DNA from: Mastigias papua
Lineage: Eukaryota; Cnidaria; Scyphozoa; Rhizostomeae; Mastigiidae
Length of the DNA: 64,000 nucleotides
Direction of reading: 5' to 3'
Assembly (NCBI GenBank): GCA_964019165.1
Contig: OZ025276.1
Coordinates: 13,807,313 to 13,871,312, forward strand
Shown here: positions 1 through 61,400 of the stretch, one piece after another
How the letters are laid out: every line of letters starts with the position of its first letter
Position numbering within the stretch: the stretch's first letter is position 1
Notes under the pieces: model-generated
Seen by the model: the letters and a program-made list of their open reading frames with translations, nothing else
What the model was told of the DNA's origin: nothing
Databases searched by the model: none
Translations under genes and position numbers: made by a program

Positions 1-1320
1 TGCTTTGAGGGCTGAAGTACAATCGTGATCTCTTTGTGCGATAAGGGGCTCGAATGAAGCACCTACTTGAACTAGAAGATATGCATTGTATTATCCTGTT
101 GTAGTGGCCTGAGGGGCGGGCTGAATTAAGGTGGTGTAAGGGGTGATTCCCATTCCCCGCACTCTTTTGCAGAACTCTTCAGTAATTTTCGTGGCGTAAC
201 CATAGTAGCTTGTTGGCGTAATCATAAGTATTTATGGTGCCTTGTTCTAACGACTTTTTTTAGCAAGGCTGAGTGAGTTTGTGTAACACTGAAGTATTAT
301 ACACACAGGTATAAACTACACAAGCGTAACATTGGAATACATGGATTAATACAAGAAATCTATACAAATTAAATGATACAGCTGACGGGCTTGCGTCAAT
401 ATTAGAATTTTACGTGCATATGAACTTATCGACTTTCTTAGGTCTCACATATCCTGTAATGAACTGTCTTTCCCATTTGAACAGTCAAGAACAGCTTTCC
501 TCTAAACCATTTTCTTGTTAAAAGGCGTGTATCTGTCATATTAATGTCAGGAAACAACATGGTATGGCTGATTGCCTGTGGGTCCCTTGTTGCGTCGTTT
601 ACTAGGTTCTTTTTTGTTGTAGAAGTCTCAAAAAGTTATATACTTTTGCGATGCTGTAGGTATTTCAAGTCTAATGTTGCTACGCAGTTTTTTATGTGCT
701 TCCTAGTCCAACTGCAGAATATGGCCTTTCTGGACGAGATCTCGAGTGTCCACGAGCAAAAGATCATGTGTGCAAGTGTGCACTTGATCTCAGGGGTGCA
801 CTTGCAGTACCCGCTTGATTTGTGGCTTATATATTATGGCCAGTTTATTTATTTTCTGTTGATCCTCACCATGAAAGATTCTGCACCGAATGGCATGCAC
901 GTCAGCAGAGCAATTTTGCTTCATTATTGTCTTTATGTTAGTTGAAAAATATTCAAATTAACAAAATAGACCACGCCCTATCGCCCTCAACACCCTACCA
1001 CGCCCATCTCTGGTGTGCATTATCATTTGCGACAAGAAATCTGGAGTGTGCAGTTGCCAAACTCTGCAGTGTGGCTTCCTAGCGATAAGGCTATTTTAGG
1101 GCTTTATATATTACCCGCCCGAGGCGTGTTTCCGTCTGTGCCCGATTCCTTTGTTTTGTTTTGTCTGCTGTCTTCTGGCAATTAGAGGAAGTAGCTCATA
1201 GGTGTTAGAATTCGCAAGGAAAATCAGACAATTTTCTTTGTCATTGTTATTATGCCTATCTTTAGTTTGTGATTGTTGGCCAGCATCAGGATGCTTATCA
1301 GTAGAGCTTTTACTTTTCAG
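1..1320. other. Upstream intron or flank without recognised exon
   Basis: Exon 1 begins at 1321 in phase 0 after a good polypyrimidine tract, so an exon ending in the usual YLN-type motor sequence should lie upstream. I searched all frames by eye here and did not find one. The stretch includes a copy of a dispersed repeat (about 245-525). The 133-codon open frame at 544-945 has no recognisable similarity. Most likely this is the tail of an intron that starts outside the window. Confidence 0.6.
245..525 (+). repeat. Dispersed repeat family A, copy 1
   Basis: Similarity to the three other copies is clearest over ACACAAGCGTAACATTGGAA, AAGAAATCTATACAAATTAA and AACTTATCGACTTTCTTAGG. Ends are diffuse. 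Confidence 0.7.
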
Positions 1321-50114
<48,794 letters not shown>

Positions 50115-50344
50115 TTTTAGATTTTTAAATGCCCAGTCCTTTATCCTGTGGTAGGAGGAGAAAGATCAGATCTCGTTAATGCTCAGTGATCGCTGAATGA
50201 AAGAGTGACATAGAAGTTAGATATGGACGAAAGCCAATTGATAATTTTTCAAGTAAATTGGAATTGTAGAAATGTCATCATGATGTAACGAGACTTCGAA
50301 ATTTGCTAGCAGTACCGTGAAAAATAACGATAAGATTAGATATA

Positions 50345-50530
50345 AAGAACATAGGCTATAGGTAATGAACATAGGTTAATTGTGATGAGCATCGTAATCT
50401 AAGTCAAGTATAAGTATACCTTGATGAACTTATGTTAAACACGATGAACATAGGTTGAAAATAATTAGCAAGAGCTAAATGTAGTGGACATGATGAATTT
50501 ATTATGAGCATAGGTTGGAATGATGATTAT
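50345..50530. repeat. Degenerate GATGAACATAGGTTAA-type repeat
   Basis: At least five diverged occurrences of (G)ATGA(A/G)CATAGGTT or close variants at irregular spacing. Confidence 0.65.
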
Positions 50531-51044
50531 ATATAGGTTTGATATTATATAACCGATGGACCAAATCCTGACCGTATATAATATTTCATCAAGGTATTGA
50601 TTGCACTTTGCTGCAGTCAGAGAAGATAAGTTTGCCATTTGAAGGTAACCAGGTAGTTTTCCTACACGCTGTGCAGTCTCCTTTCTAGAGGGGAAGGCAT
50701 CGCTAGGTAACTGCACACAGAAGACCCTAAGGATTGAACAATTTTAAGAGCAGAGCTGCCCTTTTGATTGGGAAGCGAATGACATTTTGTAGTAACTATA
50801 GAGTATTTTCTATTGATTGGAGTATTTAAGTCTCGGGCGTCTATTTTTCAAACTACTTTGTTAGAACGTAGTAATCATAGAGCATAGGGGGAGAATTTCT
50901 AATATATGGGGTCATGTATTTTGTGAATTGGAAGGGGTGGGGATGCCATTGATTGGTGAAATCTTGTTCTTTGTAATGATGTATGTAAATGATAGATTTG
51001 GTTTACTTTGCAAGAATAGATCCCAGCTTTTGCCCAAGGAAGCG

Positions 51045-51422
51045 GATGCCTCTCTCATGGCCTATGCCTCTCCCATGGCCGATGCCTCTCTCATGGCCGA
51101 TGCCTCTTTCATGGCCGATGCCACTCTCATGGCCGATGCCTCTCTCAGGCCGATGCCTCTTTCATGGCCGATGCCACTCTCATGGCCGATGCCTCTCTCA
51201 GGCCGGTGCCTCTCTCATGGCCGATGCCTCTCCCATGGCCGATGCCTCTCTCATGGCCGATGCCTCTTTCAGGGCCGATGCCTCTCTCATGGCCGGAGCC
51301 TCTCTCATGGCCCGGTGCCTCTCTCATGGCCCGGTGCCTCTCTCATGGCCGATGCCTCTTTCATGGCCGATGCCTCTTTCATGCCCGATGCCTCTTTCAT
51401 GGCTGATGCTTCTTTCATGGCC
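51045..51422. repeat. 18-bp minisatellite, 21 units
   Basis: Unit GATGCCTCTCTCATGGCC. Seventeen units are 18 bp, two are 17 bp and two are 19 bp, so reading frames shift along the array. All three forward frames stay open over long stretches because the unit has no stop. Coding is doubtful. Confidence 0.95.
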
Positions 51423-51821
51423 GATTTATGAATGATTTTCTTTCCTGAAGGTACGACTTTCCTTTCAAGTTATACTTTCTCTGATGAATTTATATCAGAC
51501 ATCTCTTTATTACTTTGAAATGTAACAAAAATATCTTGTTTTCCTTCACTGTTTGAGCCATGAGCCACTAGAGCAGGGGCCCTTTTGTGTCCTATTTTTA
51601 TGGCTTGCCCCCTCCACAATTTTAAATTGTCTGAACAGTTACGTTTGTTTGAGGGATTCTCTGCCTTCCCACTCCTTTTCACGTTCCACTTACGTCGCTA
51701 AGAATATAGTTATACACATTAGGTTTAGGGGTTTAACACAGGATAGAGATCAAAACTAACTAGAGATTTATATGTGTTACATTGCTCTTTACCACATTAT
51801 TAATCTCTTTTTATATTTATT

Positions 51822-51827
51822 AATAAA
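51822..51827 (+). promoter_or_regulatory. Candidate polyadenylation signal AATAAA
   Basis: First canonical hexamer found after the Myo9 stop codon, 1.7 kb downstream. AT-rich and GT-containing sequence follows. Confidence 0.45.
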
Positions 51828-52250
51828 CATATTGTGTTAATGATTAACCTTATTTTCGTACATTTCTGTAGAACATTAAAACTTAAATTTCATGGGATTA
51901 GCGTGTACGAACAGAGAACTTCCATCGTCGCTCGTATTTCCCAGCAACAATGTCGTTAAATCGTTAGACGATGTGCATAATTTGTTTTCATTGTAAATAC
52001 AAATACAAAAGTCTTAAATTGCATTTACATTTCGTCTAACATTGTTCTTACTTTACATACTTCTTATATCATTCCCTTAGATGCATCTTTATAAATTCAG
52101 CAGACAAAAGGGTCTCCAACATTTAACCTTCTAATGTTTCACAACACTAACAGAAGACATGTTTCCTTCTACCTTCTTAATCTCTTTTCACGGATAGCCA
52201 CAAAAATTCATCAACACCATGACTTACTCCCATGACTTACTCACATTGAC
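51828..52250. other. Spacer between gene and satellite
   Basis: AT-rich single-copy-looking DNA. No reading frame, repeat or RNA structure was recognised. Confidence 0.6.
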
Positions 52251-52450
52251 ATATTAATTTTCGTACCCTTGACGATACATAGATTTTAGCTCAAAACGTA
52301 ATGCTATACCCACAGTAACTACCTCTAACCGACGCAAATTCACGTTGCATAGACTCTGGCCCACAACAAAGGTCGTAACTTCACTATCTTGACACAAATA
52401 ACATATTTTGTCCCACAATGACCACCAATCACCCATTTTCATTGCAGATT
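52251..52450. repeat. Degenerate edge monomers of the 107-bp satellite
   Basis: Weak but ordered matches to the monomer: CTCTGGCCCACAACAAAGG for the TGGCCAAAAAGTAAGG part, ATATTTTGTCCCACAATGACC for ATTTTGCCCACAAATGACC, and CATTTTCATTGCAGATTTA for CATTTTCATTGCAGATTGA. Divergence falls sharply after 52450. Confidence 0.75.
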
Positions 52451-55400
52451 TACACCCACTGACAATGAGCCATTTTTGGCCAACAAGTAAGGCTATAGCC
52501 TTGGTATTTTGCCCAAGAATGGCCACACTTGAAATTCATTCATTTTCATTGCAGATTGAAAAGTGATGAAAATGAGCCATTTTTGGCCAAAAAGTAAGGC
52601 TATAGCCTTGGTATTTTGCCCAAGAATGGCCAAACTTGAAATTCATTCATTCTCATTGCAGATTGAAAAGTGATGAAAATGAGCCATTTTTGGCCAAAAC
52701 GTAAGGCTATAGCCTTGGTATTTTGCTCACAAATGACCAAAATTAACATTCATTCATTTTGATTGGAGATTGAAAAGTGATGAGAGTGAGCCATTTCTGG
52801 CCAAACAGTAAGGCTATAGCCTTGGTATTTTGTCCACAAATGACCAAAATTGAACTTCATTCATTTTGATTCGAGATTGAAAAGTGATGAAAATGAGCCA
52901 TTTCTGGCCAATAAGTAAGGCTATAGCCTTGGTATTTTGCCCAAATATGACCAAAATTAAAATTCATTCATTTTGATTGCAGATTGAAAAGTGATCCACA
53001 TGAGCCATTTCTGGCCAATAAGTAAGGCTATAGCCTTGGTATTTTGCCCAAATATGACCAAAATTAAAATTCATTCATTTTGATTGCAGATTGAAAAGTG
53101 ATCCACATGAGCCATTTCTGGCCAAAAAGTACGGCTATAGCCTTGGTATTTTGCCCACAAATGACCAAAATTGAAATTCATTCATTTTGATTGGAGATTG
53201 ACAAGTGATAAAAATGACCCATTTTTACCCAAAAAGTAAGGCTATAGCCTTGGTATTTTGCCCACAAATGACCAAAATTGAAATTCATTCATTTTGATTG
53301 CAGATTGAAAAGTGATCAAAATGAGCCATTTCTGGCCAAACAGTAAGGCTATAGCCTTGGTATTTTGCCCACAAATAACCAAAATTGAAATTCATTCATT
53401 TTGATTGGAGATTGAAAATTGATGAAAATGAGCCATTTCTGGCCAAAAAGTAAGGCTATAGCCTGGCTATTTTGCCCAACAATGGCCAAACTTGAAATTC
53501 ATTCATTCTCATTGCAGATTGAAAAGTGATGACAGTGAGCCATTTCTGGCCAAAAAGTAAGGCTATAGCCTTGGTATTTTGCCCACAAATGACCACAATT
53601 GAAATTCATTCATTTTGATTGGAGATTGAAAAGTGATGAAAATGAGCCATTTCTGGCCAAAAAGTAAGGCTATAGCCGTCGTAATTTTCCCCAAGAATGG
53701 CCAAACTTGAAATTCATTCATTCTCATTGCAGATTGAAAAGTGATGAAAGTGAGCCATTTCTGGCCTAAAAGTAAGGCTATAGCCTTGGTATTTTGCCCA
53801 AGAATGGCCAAACTTGAAATTCATTCATTTTGATTGGAGATTGAAAAGTGATGAAAATGAGCCATTTCTGGCCAAAAAGTAAGGCTATAGCCTTGCTATT
53901 TTGCCCACAAATGACCAAACTTAACATTCATTCATTTTGATTGGAGATTGAAAAGTGACGAAAATGAGCCATTTCTGGCTAAAAAGTAAGGCTATAGCCT
54001 TGGTATTTTGCCCAAGAATGGCCAAACTTGACATTCATTCATTCTCATTGCAGATTGAAAAGTGATGAAACTGAGCCATTTCTGGCCTAAAAGTAAGGCT
54101 ATAGCCTTGGTATTTTGCCCAAGAATGGCCAAACTTGAAATTCATTCATTTTCATTGCAGATTGAAAAGTGATGAAAATGAGCCATTTCTGGCCAAAAAG
54201 TAAGGCTATAGCCTTGCTATTTTGCCCACAAATGACCAAACTTAACATTCATTCATTTTGATTGGAGATTGAAAAGTGACGAAAATGAGCCATTTCTGGC
54301 TAAAAAGTGGGGCTATAGCCTTGGTATTTTGCCCAAGACTGGCCAAACTTGCAATTCATTCATTCTCATTGCAGATTGAAAAGTGATGAAACTGAGCCAT
54401 TTCTGGCCTAAAAGTAAGGCTATAGCCTTGGTATTTTGCCCAAGAATGGCCAAACTTGAAATTCATTCATTTTCATTGCAGATTGAAAAGTGATGAAAAT
54501 GAGCCATTTTTGGCCAAAAAGTAAGCCTATAGCCTTGGTATGTTGGCCACAAATGACCGAAATTAACATTCATTCATTTTGATTGCAGATTGAAAAGTGA
54601 TCAAAATGAGCCATTTCTGGCCAAACAGTAAGGCTATAGCCTTGGCATTCCCCCAAAACTGATGAAACTTGAAATTCATTCATTCTCATTGCAGATTGAA
54701 AAGTGATGAAAGTGAGCCATTTCTGGCCAAAAAGTAAGGCTATAGCCTTGGTATTTTGCCCACAAATAACCAAAATTGAAATTCATTCATTTTGATTGGA
54801 GATTGAAAATTGATGAAAATGAGCCATTTTTGGCCAAAAAGTAAGGCTATAGCCTTGGTATTTTGCCCACAAATGACCAAACTTGAAATTCATTCATTTT
54901 GATTGGAGATTGAAAAGTGATGAAAATGAGCCATTTCTGGCCAAACAGTAAGGCTATAGCCTTGGCATTTCCCCCAAAACTGATGAAACTTGAAATTCAT
55001 TCATTCTCATGGCAGATTGAAAAGTGATGAAAGTGAGTCATTTCTGGCCAGAAAGTAAGGCTATAGCCTTGGTATTTTGCCCACAAATGACCACAATTGA
55101 AATTCATTCATTTTGATTGGAGATTGAAAAGTGATGAAAATGAGCCATGTCTGGCCAAAAAGTAAGGCTATAGCCTTCGTAATTTTCCCCAAGAATGGCC
55201 AAACTTGAAATTCATTCATTCTCATTGCAGATTGAAAAGTGATGAAAGTGAGCCATGTCTGGCCTAAAAGTAAGGCTATAGCCTTGGTATTTTGCCCAAG
55301 AATGGCCAAACTTGAAATTCATTCATTTTGATTGGAGATTGAAAAGTGATGAAAATGAGCCATTTCTGGCCAAAAAGTAAGGCTATAGCCTTGCTATTTT

Positions 55401-58400
55401 GCCCACAAATGACCAAACTTAACATTCATTCATTTTGATTGGAGATTGAAAAGTGACGAAAATGAGCCATTTCTGGCTAAAAAGTAAGGCTATAGCCTTG
55501 GTATTTTGCCCAAAATTGATCAAACCTGAAATTCATTCAGTCTCATTGCAGATTGAAAAGTGATGAAAATGAGCCATGTCTGGCCAAATAGTAAGGCTAT
55601 AGCCTTGGTATTTTGCTCACAAATGACCACAATTGAAATTCATTCATTCTCATTGGAGATTGAAAAGTGATGAAAATGAGCCATTTCTGGCCAAATAGTA
55701 AGGCTATAGCCTTGGTATTTCCCCCAAAACTGATGAAACTTGAAATTCATTCATTCTCATGGCAGATTGAAAAGTGATGAAAGTGAGTCATTTCTGGCCA
55801 GAAAGTAAGGCTATAGCCTTGGTATTTTGCCCACAAATGACCACAATTGAAATTCATTCATTTTGATTGGAGATTGAAAAGTGATGAAAATGAGCCATGT
55901 CTGGCCAAAAAGTAAGGCTATAGCCTTCGTAATTTTCCCCAAGAATGGCCAAACTTGAAATTCATTCATTCTCATTGCAGATTGAAAAGTGATGAAAGTG
56001 AGCCATGTCTGGCCTAAAAGTAAGGCTATAGCCTTGGTATTTTGCCCAAGAATGGCCAAACTTGAAATTCATTCATTTTGATTGGAGATTGAAAAGTGAT
56101 GAAAATGAGCCATTTCTGGCCAAAAAGTAAGGCTATAGCCTTGCTATTTTGCCCACAAATGACCAAACTTAACATTCATTCATTTTGATTGGAGATTGAA
56201 AAGTGACGAAAATGAGCCATTTCTGGCTAAAAAGTAAGGCTATAGCCTTGGTATTTTGCCCAAAATTGATCAAACCTGAAATTCATTCAGTCTCATTGCA
56301 GATTGAAAAGTGATGAAAATGAGCCATGTCTGGCCAAATAGTAAGGCTATAGCCTTGGTATTTTGCTCACAAATGACCACAATTGAAATTCATTCATTCT
56401 CATTGGAGATTGAAAAGTGATGAAAATGAGCCATTTCTGGCCAAATAGTAAGGCTATAGCCTTGGTATTTTGCCCAACAATGGCCAAACTTGAAATTCAT
56501 TCATTGTCATTGCAAATTGAAAAGTGATGAAAGTGAGCCATTTCTGGCCTAAAAGTAAGGCTATAGCCTTGCTATTTTGCCCACAAATGACCAAACTTAA
56601 CATTCATTCATTTTCATTGTAGATTGAAAAGTGATGAAAATGAGCCATGTCCGGCCAAACAGTAAGGCTATAGCCTTGGTATTTTGCCCACAAATGACCA
56701 AACTTAACATTCATTCATTGTGATTGGAGATTGAAAAGTGACGAAAATGAGCCATTTCTGGCTAAAAAGTAAGGCTATAGCCTTGGTATTTTGCCCACAA
56801 ATGACCAAAATTGAAATTCATTCATTTTCATTGCAGATTGAAAAGTGATGAAAATGAGCCATTTCTGGCCAAATAGTAAAGCAATAGCCTTGGTATTTTG
56901 CCCAACAATGGCGAAACTTGAAATTCATTCATTTTTAATGCAGATTGAAACGTGATGAAAATGAGCCATTTTTGGCCAAAACGTAAGCCTATAGCCTTGG
57001 TATGTTGCCCACAAATGACCAACATTAACATTCATTCATTCTCATTGCAGATTGAAAAGTGATGAAAGTGAGCCATTTCTGGCCAAAAAGTACGGCTATA
57101 GCCTTGGTATTTTGCCCACAAATGACCACAATTGAAATTCATTCATTTTGATTGGAGATTGAAAAGTGACGAAAATGAGCCATTTCTGGCTAAAAAGTAA
57201 GGCTATAGCCTTGTTATTTTGCCCACAAATAACCAAAATTGAAATTCATTCATTCTCATTGCAGATTGAAAAGTGATGAAAATGAGCCATGTCTGGCCAA
57301 AAAGTAAGGCTATAGCCTTGGTATTTTGCCCACAAATGACCACAATTGAAATTCATTCATTTTGATTGGAGATTGAAAAGTGATGAAAATGAGCCATGTC
57401 TGGCCAAAAAGTAAGGCTATAGCCTTCGTAATTTTCCCCAAGAATGGCCAAACTTGAAATTCATTCATTCTCATTGCAGATTGAAAAGTGATGAAAGTGA
57501 GCCATGTCTGGCCTAAAAGTAAGGCTATAGCCTTGGTATTTTGCCCAAGAATGGCCAAACTTGAAATTCATTCATTTTGATTGGAGATTGAAAAGTGATG
57601 AAAATGAGCCATTTCTGGCCAAAAAGTAAGGCTATAGCCTTGCTATTTTGCCCACAAATGACCAAACTTAACATTCATTCATTTTGATTGGAGATTGAAA
57701 AGTGACGAAAATGAGCCATTTCTGGCTAAAAAGTAAGGCTATAGCCTTGGTATTTTGCCCAAAATTGATCAAACCTGAAATTCATTCATTCTCATTGCAG
57801 ATTGAAAAGTGATGAAAATGAGCCATGTCTGGCCAAATAGTAAGGCTATAGCCTTGGTATTTTGCTCACAAATGACCACAATTGAAATTCATTCATTCTC
57901 ATTGGAGATTGAAAAGTGATGAAAATGAGCCATTTCTGGCCAAATAGTAAGGCTATAGCCTTGGTATTTTGCCCAACAATGGCCAAACTTGAAATTCATT
58001 CATTGTCATTGCAAATTGAAAAGTGATGAAAGTGAGCCATTTCTGGCCTAAAAGTAAGGCTATAGCCTTGCTATTTTGCCCACAAATGACCAAACTTAAC
58101 ATTCATTCATTTTCATTGTAGATTGAAAAGTGATGAAAATGAGCCATGTCCGGCCAAACAGTAAGGCTATAGCCTTGGTATTTTGCCCACAAATGACCAA
58201 ACTTAACATTCATTCATTGTGATTGGAGATTGAAAAGTGACGAAAATGAGCCATTTCTGGCTAAAAAGTAAGGCTATAGCCTTGGTATTTTGCCCACAAA
58301 TGACCAAAATTGAAATTCATTCATTTTCATTGCAGATTGAAAAGTGATGAAAATGAGCCATTTCTGGCCAAATAGTAAAGCAATAGCCTTGGTATTTTGC

Positions 58401-61400
58401 CCAACAATGGCGAAACTTGAAATTCATTCATTTTTAATGCAGATTGAAACGTGATGAAAATGAGCCATTTTTGGCCAAAACGTAAGCCTATAGCCTTGGT
58501 ATGTTGCCCACAAATGACCAACATTAACATTCATTCATTCTCATTGCAGATTGAAAAGTGATGAAAGTGAGCCATTTCTGGCCAAAAAGTACGGCTATAG
58601 CCTTGGTATTTTGCCCACAAATGACCACAATTGAAATTCATTCATTTTGATTGGAGATTGAAAAGTGACGAAAATGAGCCATTTCTGGCTAAAAAGTAAG
58701 GCTATAGCCTTGTTATTTTGCCCACAAATAACCACAATTGAAATTCATTCATTCTCATTGCAGATTGAAAAGTGATGAAAGTGAGCCATTTCTGGCCAAA
58801 AAGTAAGGCTATAGCCTTGGTATTTTGCCCACAAATAACCAAAATTGAAATTCATTCATTTTGATTGGAGATTGAAAATTGATGAAAATGAGCCATTTCT
58901 GGCCAAAAAGTAAGGCTATAGCCTTGCTATTTTGCCCAACAATGGCCAAACTTGAAATTCATTCATTCTCATTGCAGATTGAAAAGTGATGACAGTGAGC
59001 CATTTCTGGCCAAAAAGTAAGGCTATAGCCTTGGTATTTTGCCCACAAATGACCACAATTGAAATTCATTCATTTTGATTGGAGATTGAAAAGTGATGAA
59101 AATGAGCCATTTCTGGCCAAAAAGTAAGGCTATAGCCGTCGTAATTTTCCCCAAGAATGGCCAAACTTGAAATTCATTCATTCTCATTGCAGATTGAAAA
59201 GTGATGAAAGTGAGCCATTTCTGGCCTAAAAGTAAGGCTATAGCCTTGGTATTTTGCCCAAGAATGGCCAAACTTGAAATTCATTCATTTTGATTGGAGA
59301 TTGAAAAGTGATGAAAATGAGCCATTTCTGGCCAAAAAGTAAGGCTATAGCCTTGCTATTTTGCCCACAAATGACCAAACTTAACATTCATTCATTTTGA
59401 TTGGAGATTGAAAAGTGACGAAAATGAGCCATTTCTGGCTAAAAAGTAAGGCTATAGCCTTGGTATTTTGCCCAAAATTGATCAAACCTGAAATTCATTC
59501 ATTCTCATTGCAGATTGAAAAGTGATGAAAATGAGCCATGTCTGGCCAAATAGTAAGGCTATAGCCTTGGTATTTTGCTCACAAATGACCACAATTGAAA
59601 TTCATTCATTCTCATTGGAGATTGAAAAGTGATGAAAATGAGCCATTTCTGGCCAAATAGTAAGGCTATAGCCTTGGTATTTTGCCCAACAATGGCCAAA
59701 CTTGAAATTCATTCATTGTCATTGCAAATTGAAAAGTGATGAAAGTGAGCCATTTCTGGCCTAAAAGTAAGGCTATAGCCTTGCTATTTTGCCCACAAAT
59801 GACCAAACTTAACATTCATTCATTTTCATTGTAGATTGAAAAGTGATGAAAATGAGCCATGTCCGGCCAAACAGTAAGGCTATAGCCTTGGTATTTTGCC
59901 CACAAATGACCAAACTTAACATTCATTCATTGTGATTGGAGATTGAAAAGTGACGAAAATGAGCCATTTCTGGCTAAAAAGTAAGGCTATAGCCTTGGTA
60001 TTTTGCCCACAAATGACCAAAATTGAAATTCATTCATTTTCATTGCAGATTGAAAAGTGATGAAAATGAGCCATTTCTGGCCAAATAGTAAAGCAATAGC
60101 CTTGGTATTTTGCCCAACAATGGCGAAACTTGAAATTCATTCATTTTTAATGCAGATTGAAACGTGATGAAAATGAGCCATTTTTGGCCAAAACGTAAGC
60201 CTATAGCCTTGGTATGTTGCCCACAAATGACCAACATTAACATTCATTCATTCTCATTGCAGATTGAAAAGTGATGAAAGTGAGCCATTTCTGGCCAAAA
60301 AGTACGGCTATAGCCTTGGTATTTTGCCCACAAATGACCACAATTGAAATTCATTCATTTTGATTGGAGATTGAAAAGTGACGAAAATGAGCCATTTCTG
60401 GCTAAAAAGTAAGGCTATAGCCTTGTTATTTTGCCCACAAATAACCACAATTGAAATTCATTCATTCTCATTGCAGATTGAAAAGTGATGAAAGTGAGCC
60501 ATTTCTGGCCAAAAAGTAAGGCTATAGCCTTGGTATTTTGCCCACAAATAACCAAAATTGAAATTCATTCATTTTGATTGGAGATTGAAAATTGATGAAA
60601 ATGAGCCATTTCTGGCCAAAAAGTAAGGCTATAGCCTTGCTATTTTGCCCAACAATGGCCAAACTTGAAATTCATTCATTCTCATTGCAGATTGAAAAGT
60701 GATGACAGTGAGCCATTTCTGGCCAAAAAGTAAGGCTATAGCCTTGGTATTTTGCCCACAAATGACCACAATTGAAATTCATTCATTTTGATTGGAGATT
60801 GAAAAGTGATGAAAATGAGCCATTTCTGGCCAAAAAGTAAGGCTATAGCCGTCGTAATTTTCCCCAAGAATGGCCAAACTTGAAATTCATTCATTCTCAT
60901 TGCAGATTGAAAAGTGATGAAAGTGAGCCATTTCTGGCCTAAAAGTAAGGCTATAGCCTTGGTATTTTGCCCAAGAATGGCCAAACTTGAAATTCATTCA
61001 TTTTGATTGGAGATTGAAAAGTGATGAAAATGAGCCATTTCTGGCCAAAAAGTAAGGCTATAGCCTTGCTATTTTGCCCACAAATGACCAAACTTAACAT
61101 TCATTCATTTTGATTGGAGATTGAAAAGTGACGAAAATGAGCCATTTCTGGCTAAAAAGTAAGGCTATAGCCTTGGTATTTTGCCCAAGAATGGCCAAAC
61201 TTGACATTCATTCATTCTCATTGCAGATTGAAAAGTGATGAAACTGAGCCATTTCTGGCCTAAAAGTAAGGCTATAGCCTTGGTATTTTGCCCAAGAATG
61301 GCCAAACTTGAAATTCATTCATTTTCATTGCAGATTGAAAAGTGATGAAAATGAGCCATTTCTGGCCAAAAAGTAAGGCTATAGCCTTGCTATTTTGCCC

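Larger units (their letters stand above)
50115..51827 (+). other. Myo9: Probable Myo9 3' UTR
   Basis: No further exon is required after the stop. The first AATAAA downstream that I found is at 51822-51827. The stretch contains a degenerate GATGAACATAGGTTAA-like repeat (about 50345-50530) and an 18-bp minisatellite. The extent is inferred; transcript data are needed to set the end. Confidence 0.55.

Noticed and set aside
544..945. 133-codon frame upstream of exon 1
   Set aside because: No motor motif in any part. It cannot supply the expected preceding myosin exon and has no recognised similarity.
50928..51431. Open frame of 167 codons with MADASL/WPMPLS repeats
   Set aside because: Entirely explained by the stop-free 18-bp minisatellite. 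17- and 19-bp units shift its frame and all three forward frames are open.
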